Shown piece by piece: positions 1-6,761 of a stretch of DNA of 64,000 bases (position 1 is the stretch's first letter; every line of letters starts with the position of its first letter). A program made the position numbers and the translations under genes. Source of the DNA: Chitinophaga sp. CF118 (GTDB lineage Bacteria > Bacteroidota > Bacteroidia > Chitinophagales > Chitinophagaceae); NCBI RefSeq assembly GCF_900112615.1, contig NZ_FOMK01000010.1, positions 62,001-126,000 on the forward strand, read 5' to 3'. The notes under the pieces are model-generated. The model made no database searches. It was not told where the DNA came from and saw only the letters and a list, made by a program, of their open reading frames with translations.

Positions 1-1
1 A

Positions 2-139
2 ACGGTGCAGATGGGTAAGGAGGCCTTTAGATTACTAATGGAACTAATAGAAGATAAAGGGGACGTTCGGGAGCATACTAAATCGAAAATAGTCCTTGAG
101 CCTGTAGCTGTATTTCGGCAATCTTCAATGAGAAGATAA
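2..139 (+). CDS. LacI-family transcriptional regulator, C-terminal end (5' truncated by window)
   Basis: The reading frame open from base 2 to a TAA at 137-139 encodes 45 residues. They resemble the end of a LacI/GalR regulator: an MGKEAFRLLMELIED helix, a KIVLEPVAVFRQSS strand and the R-x-S ending typical of the family. The DNA-binding head lies outside the window. LacI-type proteins are sugar-responsive regulators that bind short palindromes with a central CG. Two such sites lie just downstream, and galK-galT follows, so a role as galactose-responsive regulator of galKT is a reasonable inference. Only the tail is visible, so the ligand cannot be judged. Confidence 0.75.
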   Translation, partial: TVQMGKEAFRLLMELIEDKGDVREHTKSKIVLEPVAVFRQSSMRR

Positions 140-162
140 GCCACTCTCTTGCATAATTGAAA

Positions 163-285
163 GTAAACGATTACATTTATTGACTGTTTCAATTCCTTGT
201 AAATATAATTTAATGATTGTCAGTGTCTTATTATAAAAAGTGAGATAATTGAAGATTTTAAGGCAAGGTTATTGTAATCGTTTAC
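163..285. promoter_or_regulatory. Pair of inverted LacI-type operators upstream of galK
   Basis: GTAAACGATTACA at 163-175 is repeated exactly on the opposite strand as TGTAATCGTTTAC at 273-285, with centres 110 bp apart. Each copy is itself a near palindrome around a central CG, as LacI/GalR operators are. The second copy overlaps a perfect TTTACGTAAA palindrome (281-290). Two sites about ten helical turns apart could allow looping. The adjacent lacI-type gene and galKT make a galactose switch the likely use, by inference. The remainder of 140-512 holds no ORF, and I see no consensus Bacteroidota promoter in it. Confidence 0.6.
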
Positions 286-512
286 GTAAATCGCATAAAT
301 TTGAATATTGATTCCACTTTTGTAAAAACAGACTGATTCCATGAAGAAAATAATCTCAGTAAATCTTTGCAGTAATAAAACACCACGTTAGAGTACTGTA
401 AGGGTAATATTCCATGATATCTTCCTTGCATATGGTACACCTTTCAGAAGGAAGAAGTGACATTAATCAAATCACTGACAAAAAGAGTAATAATTTATAA
501 AACAATTTCACA

Positions 513-1679
513 GTGGAGCAAGAAAAATTAAGTGCTTACATCCAACAGCATTTTGACCAGGAACCTATAATGGTAAGGGCCGCCGGGCGCATCAACCTCA
601 TTGGAGAACATACGGATTATAATAACGGATTTGTATTGCCTGCTGCAATAGACAAAGCTATTTACCTGGCTATTGTAAAACGTAATGACAGGCAGATTGT
701 GCTGCATGCGCTGGATGTAGATGATCATTACACCGGTAGCCTCGATCTGTTAAGGCCTACGGTTCAGCAATGGCCGGATTATCTGTTAGGTGTTGTACAA
801 CAATTACAGCATAGTGGTCATATTATTGGTGGTTTCGAATGTGCATTTTGTGGCAACATACCTCTGGGGGCCGGCCTTTCATCCTCTGCAGCACTCGAAT
901 GTGCCACTATTTATGCTTTAAATGAATTATATAACCTGGGAATCAGCCGCAGGGATATGGCCCTATTGTCTCAGGCAGCAGAGAACCAGTTCGTTGGTGT
1001 GCGTTGCGGTATTATGGACCAGTTTGCCAGTATGTTCGGAAAGAAACAGCAATTGATTAAACTGGATTGTGCCTCTCTCGAATATGAATATATTCCGTTC
1101 AACTTCAATGATGTAAGCCTTGTATTACTGGATACGCAGGTGAAACACTCCCTGGCATCTTCCGAGTACAATACGCGCCGTGCAGAATGTGAGCAGGGAG
1201 TGGCATTGATCAAAAAACATCACCCTGAAGTGAATAGCTTAAGGGATGCTTCAATAGGCATGCTGGACGAATATGTGAAGGCATATAATACCACAACATA
1301 TAACCGTTGCCGGTATGTAGTAGAAGAAATCCAGCGCTTGCAGGATGCCTGTGTGGATCTGCAACATAATGATCTTGCCGCTTTTGGTAAAAAGGTGTTT
1401 GCCACACATGAAGGATTGGATAAGTTGTATGATGTAAGCTGCCCTGAACTGAACTGGCTGGCTGAATTTGCTGGTGGTGAAAGTGGTGTAATGGGTGCAC
1501 GTATGATGGGTGGTGGCTTCGGTGGCTGTACCATCAACATTGTAAAAAAATCAGCTGTACCTGCACTGCTGGAGAAAGCAGCAGCCGGATATGAACAGCA
1601 ATTTAAAATACCACTCAAGGCATATGTTACAAGTATTGAGGATGGTTGTCGTACTGTGAATGATTTAGTTAATAATTGA
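513..1679 (+). CDS. galK: Galactokinase
   Basis: Phosphorylates D-galactose at C1 with ATP, the first committed step of the Leloir pathway, in the cytoplasm. The 388-residue length is normal. The galactokinase signature GRINLIGEHTDYNNG lies at residues 25-39, the GHMP-kinase ATP motif GAGLSSSAALE at 119-129, a catalytic Asp in CGIMDQF at about residue 169, and the third GHMP motif MGARMMGGGFGGC at 327-339. The start is GTG at 513, since no in-frame ATG lies upstream and the family N-terminus begins here. galT follows after one base, so the two are co-transcribed. The LacI-type operators upstream suggest repression without galactose. Confidence 0.95.
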   Translation: MEQEKLSAYIQQHFDQEPIMVRAAGRINLIGEHTDYNNGFVLPAAIDKAIYLAIVKRNDRQIVLHALDVDDHYTGSLDLLRPTVQQWPDYLLGVVQQLQHSGHIIGGFECAFCGNIPLGAGLSSSAALECATIYALNELYNLGISRRDMALLSQAAENQFVGVRCGIMDQFASMFGKKQQLIKLDCASLEYEYIPFNFNDVSLVLLDTQVKHSLASSEYNTRRAECEQGVALIKKHHPEVNSLRDASIGMLDEYVKAYNTTTYNRCRYVVEEIQRLQDACVDLQHNDLAAFGKKVFATHEGLDKLYDVSCPELNWLAEFAGGESGVMGARMMGGGFGGCTINIVKKSAVPALLEKAAAGYEQQFKIPLKAYVTSIEDGCRTVNDLVNN

Positions 1680-1680
1680 T

Positions 1681-2745
1681 ATGTCAGCAAATACCTTTGA
1701 TCTAACAGCGCACCCACATACGCGCCTGAATATCCTTACAGGTGAATGGGTGCTGGTTTCTCCGCATCGCTCCAAACGTCCCTGGCAGGGGAAAGTAGAA
1801 TCCCCTTCATTGGTGCAGCGCCCTTCTTATGTAGAAGATTGTTATTTATGTCCGGGCAATATACGTGCAGATGGCACTAAGAATGCTGCTTATGAAGGAC
1901 CAGTTGCTTTTACAAACGATTTCTCCGCCCTGCTCGCAGATACGCCGGAAGGTGGTGTGGATGAGGATGAATTACTGGTGGCCCGCTCTCAAAAAGGCAT
2001 CTGTAAGGTAATCTGTTTCAGTCCGAGACACGATCTTACATTGCCTGAAATGGAAGTACCTGAAATCATTAAAGTAGTGGATCTCTGGTGTACGGAACTG
2101 AAAGAACTGGCAGCAGTTCCTTTCATTAAATACATCCAGATCTTTGAAAATAAGGGAGAAATCATGGGATGCAGTAATCCGCATCCGCATGGGCAGATCT
2201 GGGCTTCAGAAGATGTGCCGATGGAGATCGAGAAAGAAACCCGTCAGCAGTTGAACTACTATCAGCAACATGGTAAAAGTTTATTGTCTGCCTACCTGGA
2301 AAAAGAATTGAAAGCAAATGAGCGTGTCATTGCAGAGAATAATCATTTTGTAGCAGTCGTTCCTTTCTGGGCGGTATGGCCTTATGAAGCAATGATCATC
2401 AGCCGCCGGCATGTGCAGAACTTATTACAGTTTACCGCTGCCGAGAAAGAAGGACTGGCCGATATTTTAAAACAACTGACTACTCGTTACGATAATCTGT
2501 TTGAAACATCGTTCCCATATTCTGCCGGTATGCATCAGTCGCCGTTTAACAGCGGAGATCATCCTGAATGGCACTGGCATATGCATTTTTACCCACCATT
2601 GCTGCGTTCTGCTACTGTGAAGAAATTTATGGTAGGATATGAAATGCTGGCGAATCCTCAGCGGGATATTACGCCGGAATATGCAGCCAACCGTTTACGT
2701 GAACTGCCTGCAGTTCACTATAAAGCAGTGGGACAACCAGTATAG
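1681..2745 (+). CDS. galT: Galactose-1-phosphate uridylyltransferase (UDP-glucose-hexose-1-phosphate)
   Basis: Transfers UMP from UDP-glucose to galactose-1-phosphate, giving UDP-galactose and glucose-1-phosphate. The 354 residues carry the active-site NPHPHGQIW motif (His168-Pro-His170, the second His being the nucleophile in the family) and CYLCPGN at 54-60, whose cysteines match the family zinc site. A C-terminal HWHMHFYPPLLRS stretch is also typical. The ATG starts one base after the galK stop, which implies translational coupling. No galE or galactose transporter is in view. A hairpin follows between this gene and the convergent receptor gene. Confidence 0.95.
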   Translation: MSANTFDLTAHPHTRLNILTGEWVLVSPHRSKRPWQGKVESPSLVQRPSYVEDCYLCPGNIRADGTKNAAYEGPVAFTNDFSALLADTPEGGVDEDELLVARSQKGICKVICFSPRHDLTLPEMEVPEIIKVVDLWCTELKELAAVPFIKYIQIFENKGEIMGCSNPHPHGQIWASEDVPMEIEKETRQQLNYYQQHGKSLLSAYLEKELKANERVIAENNHFVAVVPFWAVWPYEAMIISRRHVQNLLQFTAAEKEGLADILKQLTTRYDNLFETSFPYSAGMHQSPFNSGDHPEWHWHMHFYPPLLRSATVKKFMVGYEMLANPQRDITPEYAANRLRELPAVHYKAVGQPV

Positions 2746-2776
2746 AATATTTGTTTTTTTGAATCAATAATGTGCA

Positions 2777-2801
2777 GGGGCGGCCATTTGGCGGCCCCTT
2801 T
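2777..2801. terminator. Terminator hairpin between galT and the convergent TonB receptor gene
   Basis: GGGGCGGCCA (2777-2786) pairs with TGGCGGCCCC (2789-2798) apart from one mismatch, with a two-base loop, followed by TTT. It sits in the 63-bp gap between convergent genes, so it may serve both. Confidence 0.55.
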
Positions 2802-2808
2802 CTTATGC

Positions 2809-4866
2809 TTATAATACGAATCTTACTCCCCCGTAATAATTTCTTAGTGCTGCCGGATTGTAATACCGGGCACCTACTGCATTCAAATCATTTCCAAGAC
2901 TGTAAAACTGATTGAGCAGGTTGTCTGCACCTGCATACAATGCGATGCGTTTACATACTTCCCAGGTGGCTTTGCATTGCAGCAGGTGATACTGTTTTGC
3001 ATAAGTAGTATTGGCATCATCCACCGGTAATTTATCTGTAAATGTATATTGGGTGAAAAGAGTAATATGCGTCGGGAATTGTAGCAATAACCCTGCTGTC
3101 ACTACATGACGGGGTACGCCTGTAAGTGCATTGCCGGAATAATCTTTTCCCGCGCTGTTGTAATCGCTGAATAAAAAATGGCTGTAAGTATAACTGGCCT
3201 GTAACCGGGTTCCTCTTATAAAACCATTTTGTGCCGGCTCTTGCAACCAGGTCATTCCCTGTACTTCTACACCGGTTTGCCGGGTACCTCCTGCATTTAA
3301 AAAATATTCATTCCCATTATCATGTAGTTGTCTTACAATAGCATCCTGCAGGTGGTAATAGAATACAGATGCGTCTAACTGATAGCGGTCGTGGCGGTTG
3401 TTCAGTCGTAAACCAGCTTCATAATTCCAGCCGGTTTCTGCCTGCAGGGAAGTATTGATCACATTATCGGTAGGCCTTACTTCTGCAATGGTAGGAGGGG
3501 AGTAACCCCGGCTAATAGTTGCGCGGGCAGCAAGTTCCGGAGTGAAAAGGTATGACAATGAAAACCGGGGCATCAGCTGCGGACTGAAATGTTTTTTACC
3601 ATTACCACCAGCCGTTACATCATTATAGTGGAACCTGTAGTAGTTTACACTGGCAGCCGCTTCTGCCACCCATTGTTTGCCCGGCCGGAAAGTAAGGCTG
3701 GTAAAGTAAAAGTATTGTTGTGCTGTAATGTTGCTGGCAGCCTGGATAGTATCCCGTTTACCTGCGCGATTACCGTAATTGACTATATCTGAACCTGTTT
3801 GCTGCCACTCTATACCAGTGGTCCAGTCCAGCCGCATTTCAGTACCTGCAATTGGCTGGTCCTGTAAGGCAATGTAGGTACGGGCGCCAAACGTATTTTC
3901 ATCTCTGGCTTCGAAGTTGGTAATGAAAGGATTTTCAAAATGAGTATTACTGCCATACACGGAGATTACATGTTGCCAGTGGGCAGAGAGTTGTGATTCG
4001 TGTACCAGTCCGCCCAGGGCTGTTTTATTACGGATACCGGCTTTTTGGGTGATAGCACCGGGAAGTGTAGCTGTAGCCGGACGTGCTGCTGTAGGATCCG
4101 CTGCTGCCTGTGCGGCGGTAAGTCCGCCTGGAGTGCGATAGTCGAGATCACTGTAAAACGCAATCAGTTTAAGGCGGTTATGAGCATTGTATTGCCATTG
4201 TTGATTGGTTTGCACATTACGCCTTTTTAATCTGCTGTTATCACGGTACCCGTCCGATTGTTGAACTGCCCGGTAGAGGTTCAGCCGGTAGTTGCCGAAT
4301 TGCTGTTGCCAGGCAGCTTGTTCATGGAATAGTCCATAGCTGCCGCCCTGCACTTCTGCTTTTAGATAGTTGGTATCGGGCAGGCTTCCCGCTGGATGAA
4401 AGATCAGTACGCCGCCTGAATTGGCCCCGAACTGACTGCCATCAGGGCCTTTCAGTACTTCTATGCCATCAAAGCCGCCCGCATCGGCCAGGTTCAGGTA
4501 AGTGTTACCGCCTGCATCAGTGAGGGGTATTTCATCCATATAGATCTTTACATTGCGAATGCCGAAAGGAGAACGTAACAGGCTGCCACGTAATGATAAC
4601 CGGTAGCTTCCGGGAGAGCGTTCTTCCATGCGTACCCCCGGGATATTATTTAATGCAGGCAATAAGGTAACACCCTGCTGTAATTGTAGTTGTTGCGGAG
4701 TGATTACTGCGCTACTGGTAGGGACTTGTAATAAAGAGAAGTGTTTCCCAGGATATGCCTGAATGACTACTTCCTGTAACTGACGGGTAGTGTCTGTTTG
4801 GTTTTGTGCCCGGAGGGCAGGTATTAAAGTGCTGGCCAGGCAACAGGAAAGAAGGATTTTTTTCAT
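2809..4866 (-). CDS. TonB-dependent outer-membrane receptor (ligand unknown, siderophore-type)
   Basis: A 685-residue outer-membrane beta-barrel with a signal peptide ending near ALRAQ. A TonB-box-like segment (LQEVVIQAY) is followed by a plug domain: NNIPGVRMEERSPGSYRLSLRG and, further on, IEVLKGPDGSQFGANSGG. The remainder is the barrel, ending in GGVRFVL with the C-terminal aromatic-type strand. There is no carboxypeptidase-like N-terminal domain, so it is not SusC-type but resembles the FecA/iron-complex receptor group. A TAGATTTG box (minus strand, 4908-4915) is a likely -7 element. A TonB transducer lies 850 bp away but is transcribed divergently. The ligand cannot be assigned from sequence. 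Confidence 0.85.
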   Translation of the reverse strand: MKKILLSCCLASTLIPALRAQNQTDTTRQLQEVVIQAYPGKHFSLLQVPTSSAVITPQQLQLQQGVTLLPALNNIPGVRMEERSPGSYRLSLRGSLLRSPFGIRNVKIYMDEIPLTDAGGNTYLNLADAGGFDGIEVLKGPDGSQFGANSGGVLIFHPAGSLPDTNYLKAEVQGGSYGLFHEQAAWQQQFGNYRLNLYRAVQQSDGYRDNSRLKRRNVQTNQQWQYNAHNRLKLIAFYSDLDYRTPGGLTAAQAAADPTAARPATATLPGAITQKAGIRNKTALGGLVHESQLSAHWQHVISVYGSNTHFENPFITNFEARDENTFGARTYIALQDQPIAGTEMRLDWTTGIEWQQTGSDIVNYGNRAGKRDTIQAASNITAQQYFYFTSLTFRPGKQWVAEAAASVNYYRFHYNDVTAGGNGKKHFSPQLMPRFSLSYLFTPELAARATISRGYSPPTIAEVRPTDNVINTSLQAETGWNYEAGLRLNNRHDRYQLDASVFYYHLQDAIVRQLHDNGNEYFLNAGGTRQTGVEVQGMTWLQEPAQNGFIRGTRLQASYTYSHFLFSDYNSAGKDYSGNALTGVPRHVVTAGLLLQFPTHITLFTQYTFTDKLPVDDANTTYAKQYHLLQCKATWEVCKRIALYAGADNLLNQFYSLGNDLNAVGARYYNPAALRNYYGGVRFVL

Positions 4867-4907
4867 GGTAGCTAATAGTTAAAAGGAACCCTTGTAGAAC
4901 CTTCTGT

Positions 4908-4915
4908 CAAATCTA
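4908..4915 (-). promoter_or_regulatory. Candidate -7 box for the TonB receptor gene
   Basis: On the minus strand TAGATTTG fits the Bacteroidota TAnnTTTG consensus about 42 bp before the ATG. No TTTG element is found at the usual 19-bp spacing (the nearest is 25 bp away), so support is partial. Confidence 0.4.
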
Positions 4916-5073
4916 AGGTGAATTCATTTATTTAACCCGCCAAATGGTATTACCGGCAAGATCTTTAGTTATCGGTTTGCAGTAATTATTCTGCGAACTG
5001 ATGTATAACTAACTATTAATAAGGTTAGTAAATAAACTGTTCAGAAAAAAAAGTAAAAAGTTTTCTTCCTGCA

Positions 5074-5104
5074 TTTGGAAATATAAAAGCATAACGTATA
5101 TTTG
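5074..5104 (+). promoter_or_regulatory. Consensus Bacteroidota promoter (TTTG-N19-TATATTTG)
   Basis: TTTG at 5074-5077 and TATATTTG at 5097-5104 are separated by exactly 19 bp, a full match to the -33/-7 consensus of primary-sigma promoters in this phylum. Transcription would start near 5111 and run toward the 53-codon ORF at 5180. This is the best promoter match I found in the window. Confidence 0.7.
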
Positions 5105-5125
5105 TCTACAGAATCAGTAGACTAA
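5101..5125. promoter_or_regulatory. 25-bp palindrome overlapping the promoter (candidate operator)
   Basis: TTTGTCTAC and GTAGACTAA flank a 7-base spacer. The half sites match at 8 of 9 positions, and the core GTCTAC/GTAGAC is perfect. The left half contains the last four bases of the -7 box and the right half covers the expected start site, so a bound dimer would block RNA polymerase. The cognate regulator is not in view. Confidence 0.6.
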
Positions 5126-5142
5126 TGGTTAATCTGAATTCA

Positions 5143-5178
5143 ACACCCGGAGAGTGACGCTGAGTGCTCTCTCTGTGT
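5143..5178 (+). promoter_or_regulatory. Leader hairpin ending just before the poly-Cys ORF start codon
   Basis: ACAC (5143-5146) pairs with GTGT (5175-5178). Inside it GGAGAG (5149-5154) pairs with CTCTCT (5169-5174), including one G-U pair, and the loop is 14 bases. The stem ends one base before the ATG at 5180, so folding could affect initiation. This is inferred from base pairing only. Confidence 0.35.
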
Positions 5179-5179
5179 A

Positions 5180-5341
5180 ATGTCTCACCAGCATTATGCA
5201 GTAATCAGCAACATAAAAACTAAAACTGATAATCTTATGCAATGGCATAAACCATCTGATATGATTTTTTCTTCAAAGGGTGATTTGGTGATCTCCGCCT
5301 GTTTCAATTCCTACAACACAGTATGTTGTTGCTGCTGTTAA
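5180..5341 (+). CDS. 53-residue poly-cysteine leader-like peptide
   Basis: A short ORF starts at ATG 5180, about 70 nt after the predicted start site. It encodes MSHQHYAVISNIK... and ends ...SYNTVCCCCC followed by TAA. The last five codons (TGT TGT TGC TGC TGT) are all cysteine and a sixth Cys lies 8 residues earlier. It has no signal peptide or membrane segment. Its position behind a consensus promoter with a palindromic operator, and its amino-acid-run ending, resemble attenuation leader peptides such as those of amino-acid operons. Sensing of Cys-tRNA charging is therefore my inference. The strong terminator at 5630-5662 lies about 290 nt further on, rather far for classical attenuation, and no sulfur-metabolism gene follows in the window. 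Confidence 0.5.
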   Translation: MSHQHYAVISNIKTKTDNLMQWHKPSDMIFSSKGDLVISACFNSYNTVCCCCC

Positions 5342-5629
5342 ACGTTTAAGATTTTGTTTGCTAATAGCTGTAAATAAAGATGCCCGGTAAGGTTTGCGGG
5401 GCAGGATATGTTGCAAATTTATTGGTGGTAAATTATATGTAACATGTCTCCCGCGCCCCCAGGCATAATCAGTCTGAAATTATTAGAGATATTATAAAAG
5501 ATAGTGAATACTTCCTTTAGCAAAATAGGTGACCCAAATCCGGATTTCAATCTGGGATGGTTATTATAACTCCTATATATAAGCTTCACATTATTTCTAA
5601 TTCATTTTTGCTTTCGGAATACATTCTTT
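5342..5629. other. Non-coding stretch between the poly-Cys ORF and the terminator
   Basis: I see no ORF of useful length. A perfect AAATCCGGATTT palindrome lies at 5536-5547, and TGCCC/GGGCA can pair around 5380-5402. On the model above it would be the 3' part of the leader transcript. Its role is unknown. Confidence 0.3.
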
Positions 5630-5662
5630 TTGTCGCCGCTATTAGCGGCGACAATTTTTTTT
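5630..5662 (+). terminator. Strong intrinsic terminator upstream of the TonB transducer gene
   Basis: TTGTCGCCGCT (5630-5640) pairs perfectly with AGCGGCGACAA (5644-5654) around a three-base loop, followed by eight T (5655-5662). The T-run is only on the plus-strand side, so it stops rightward transcription coming from the 5074 promoter. It lies 55 bp before the next gene, so conditional read-through into that gene is possible. Confidence 0.85.
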
Positions 5663-5716
5663 CATGTTTCTTATGGAAAATATTTTTGACTGCATCTATA
5701 TAGAAACGTTTATCCC

Positions 5717-6553
5717 ATGAATGCAACTAACATTTACGCGAACGATTTTCTTGATATTCTCTTTGATGGAAGGAACAAAGATTATGGTGCTTACGACTTG
5801 CGAAGGAGCCAGGACAGGCGTGTTCGCAATGCTATCATCGGCACTGCTTCCATCGCATTAGTAGTAATTGGCGGGTATGTTCTCAGCAATCGGTTAATGG
5901 CTGCGGATATGAATACACGAAAAGATATAATACCAATAACTACAGTGTTAAAACAACTTGATCCGCCTTTAGAGGAAAGGCCTGTTACTCCCCCGCCACC
6001 ATCACGTCCATCTACTCCACCGCCGGCCAATTCATCCATTGCATTTACTACTCCCACTATCACCGATCAGGAAATTGTTGAAAATGAAGTGCCTAAATTA
6101 GACAGTATTGGTACAAAAACTGTTGGCGTAACCAATACCATTGGAGACGTAAATGGTATAGATGCACCATCTTTTGAAGGCAATGGAGGAGGTACAGATG
6201 TAGTGGAAGCACCTAAAGCTGTTGATCATACAGGTGTTTTCACTTTTGTAGAAAAAATGCCTTCATTCCCTGGTGGTGAGGCAGCACTGGCAAGTTTTCT
6301 GCAGAATAATATGCATTATCCACGCATGGCTGCTGAAAATGATATAGAAGGCCGGATCAACGTAACATTTGTTGTAGACTGGGAGGGGAATATTACTGGT
6401 ATTAAAACCACAGGTAATCACATAGGTGCCGGACTGGAAGAAGAAGCGATGCGCGTAGTGAAGTTAATGCCCAAATGGAAACCAGGAAGACAAAATGGAC
6501 AAGCTGTAAACGTACAGTTTAATTTACCGGTAGGTTTTCATCTGGCTCATTAA
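5717..6553 (+). CDS. Energy transducer TonB
   Basis: A 278-residue TonB-like protein that couples the inner-membrane proton gradient (through ExbB/ExbD, not in view) to outer-membrane receptors. The N-terminus, with NIYANDFLDILFDGRNKDYG, is the cytoplasmic leader typical of Bacteroidota TonB. A transmembrane helix lies at about residues 38-57, then a Pro-rich periplasmic spacer (PPPPSRPSTPPP near 93-104), then the C-terminal TonB domain from about 175, including PSFPGGEAAL, NMHYPRMAAEN, GRINVTFVVD and MPKWKPGRQNGQAV. No promoter is clear in the 55 bp after the terminator. The nearest receptor gene is divergent, and the transducer may serve others. Confidence 0.9.
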   Translation: MNATNIYANDFLDILFDGRNKDYGAYDLRRSQDRRVRNAIIGTASIALVVIGGYVLSNRLMAADMNTRKDIIPITTVLKQLDPPLEERPVTPPPPSRPSTPPPANSSIAFTTPTITDQEIVENEVPKLDSIGTKTVGVTNTIGDVNGIDAPSFEGNGGGTDVVEAPKAVDHTGVFTFVEKMPSFPGGEAALASFLQNNMHYPRMAAENDIEGRINVTFVVDWEGNITGIKTTGNHIGAGLEEEAMRVVKLMPKWKPGRQNGQAVNVQFNLPVGFHLAH

Positions 6554-6640
6554 TAATACTGATCTATTCTTATCCGATTCTACCGCTCAATTAACATAGA
6601 TAATTCTCAACTATAGATCTCAATGGGGAGGGACATACAA

Positions 6641-6665
6641 ATGCCACGGCGTAAGGTCGTGGCAT
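6641..6665 (+). terminator. Hairpin after the TonB transducer gene
   Basis: ATGCCACGGC and GTCGTGGCAT form a 10-bp stem (one G-U pair) around GTAAG. There is no proper T-run, so it may be a weak terminator or an mRNA 3'-end hairpin. Confidence 0.4.
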
Positions 6666-6688
6666 CCCTGTTTAAATCCGGTTCAATT

Positions 6689-6718
6689 CTTGTTTCTAAC
6701 TATTTTATACTACTTTTA
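6689..6718 (+). promoter_or_regulatory. Candidate promoter of ppc
   Basis: CTTG (6689-6692), 18 bp, then TACTTTTA (6711-6718) match the -33/-7 consensus at 3 of 4 and 7 of 8 bases. The predicted start near 6725 lies upstream of ATG 6762 but downstream of the longer possible start at 6690, which supports the shorter protein. Confidence 0.4.
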
Positions 6719-6761
6719 TCTCCCGGTTAGCTTAGGCACACTTAAATTACGAAAATTAGTT

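Noticed and set aside
300..322. TTTG and CACTTTTG as a galK promoter
   Set aside because: Spacing is only 11 bp and the -7 box has a mismatch in its TA.
1220..1717. 165-residue open frame on the minus strand inside galK
   Set aside because: Antisense to a gene with all galactokinase motifs; composition is not protein-like.
5536..5547. Perfect AAATCCGGATTT palindrome
   Set aside because: Short, with no promoter or hairpin context; likely chance or part of the leader fold.
6690..6761. 24-residue N-terminal extension of PEP carboxylase
   Set aside because: Starts at TTG over the predicted promoter, and the added residues are not conserved-looking.
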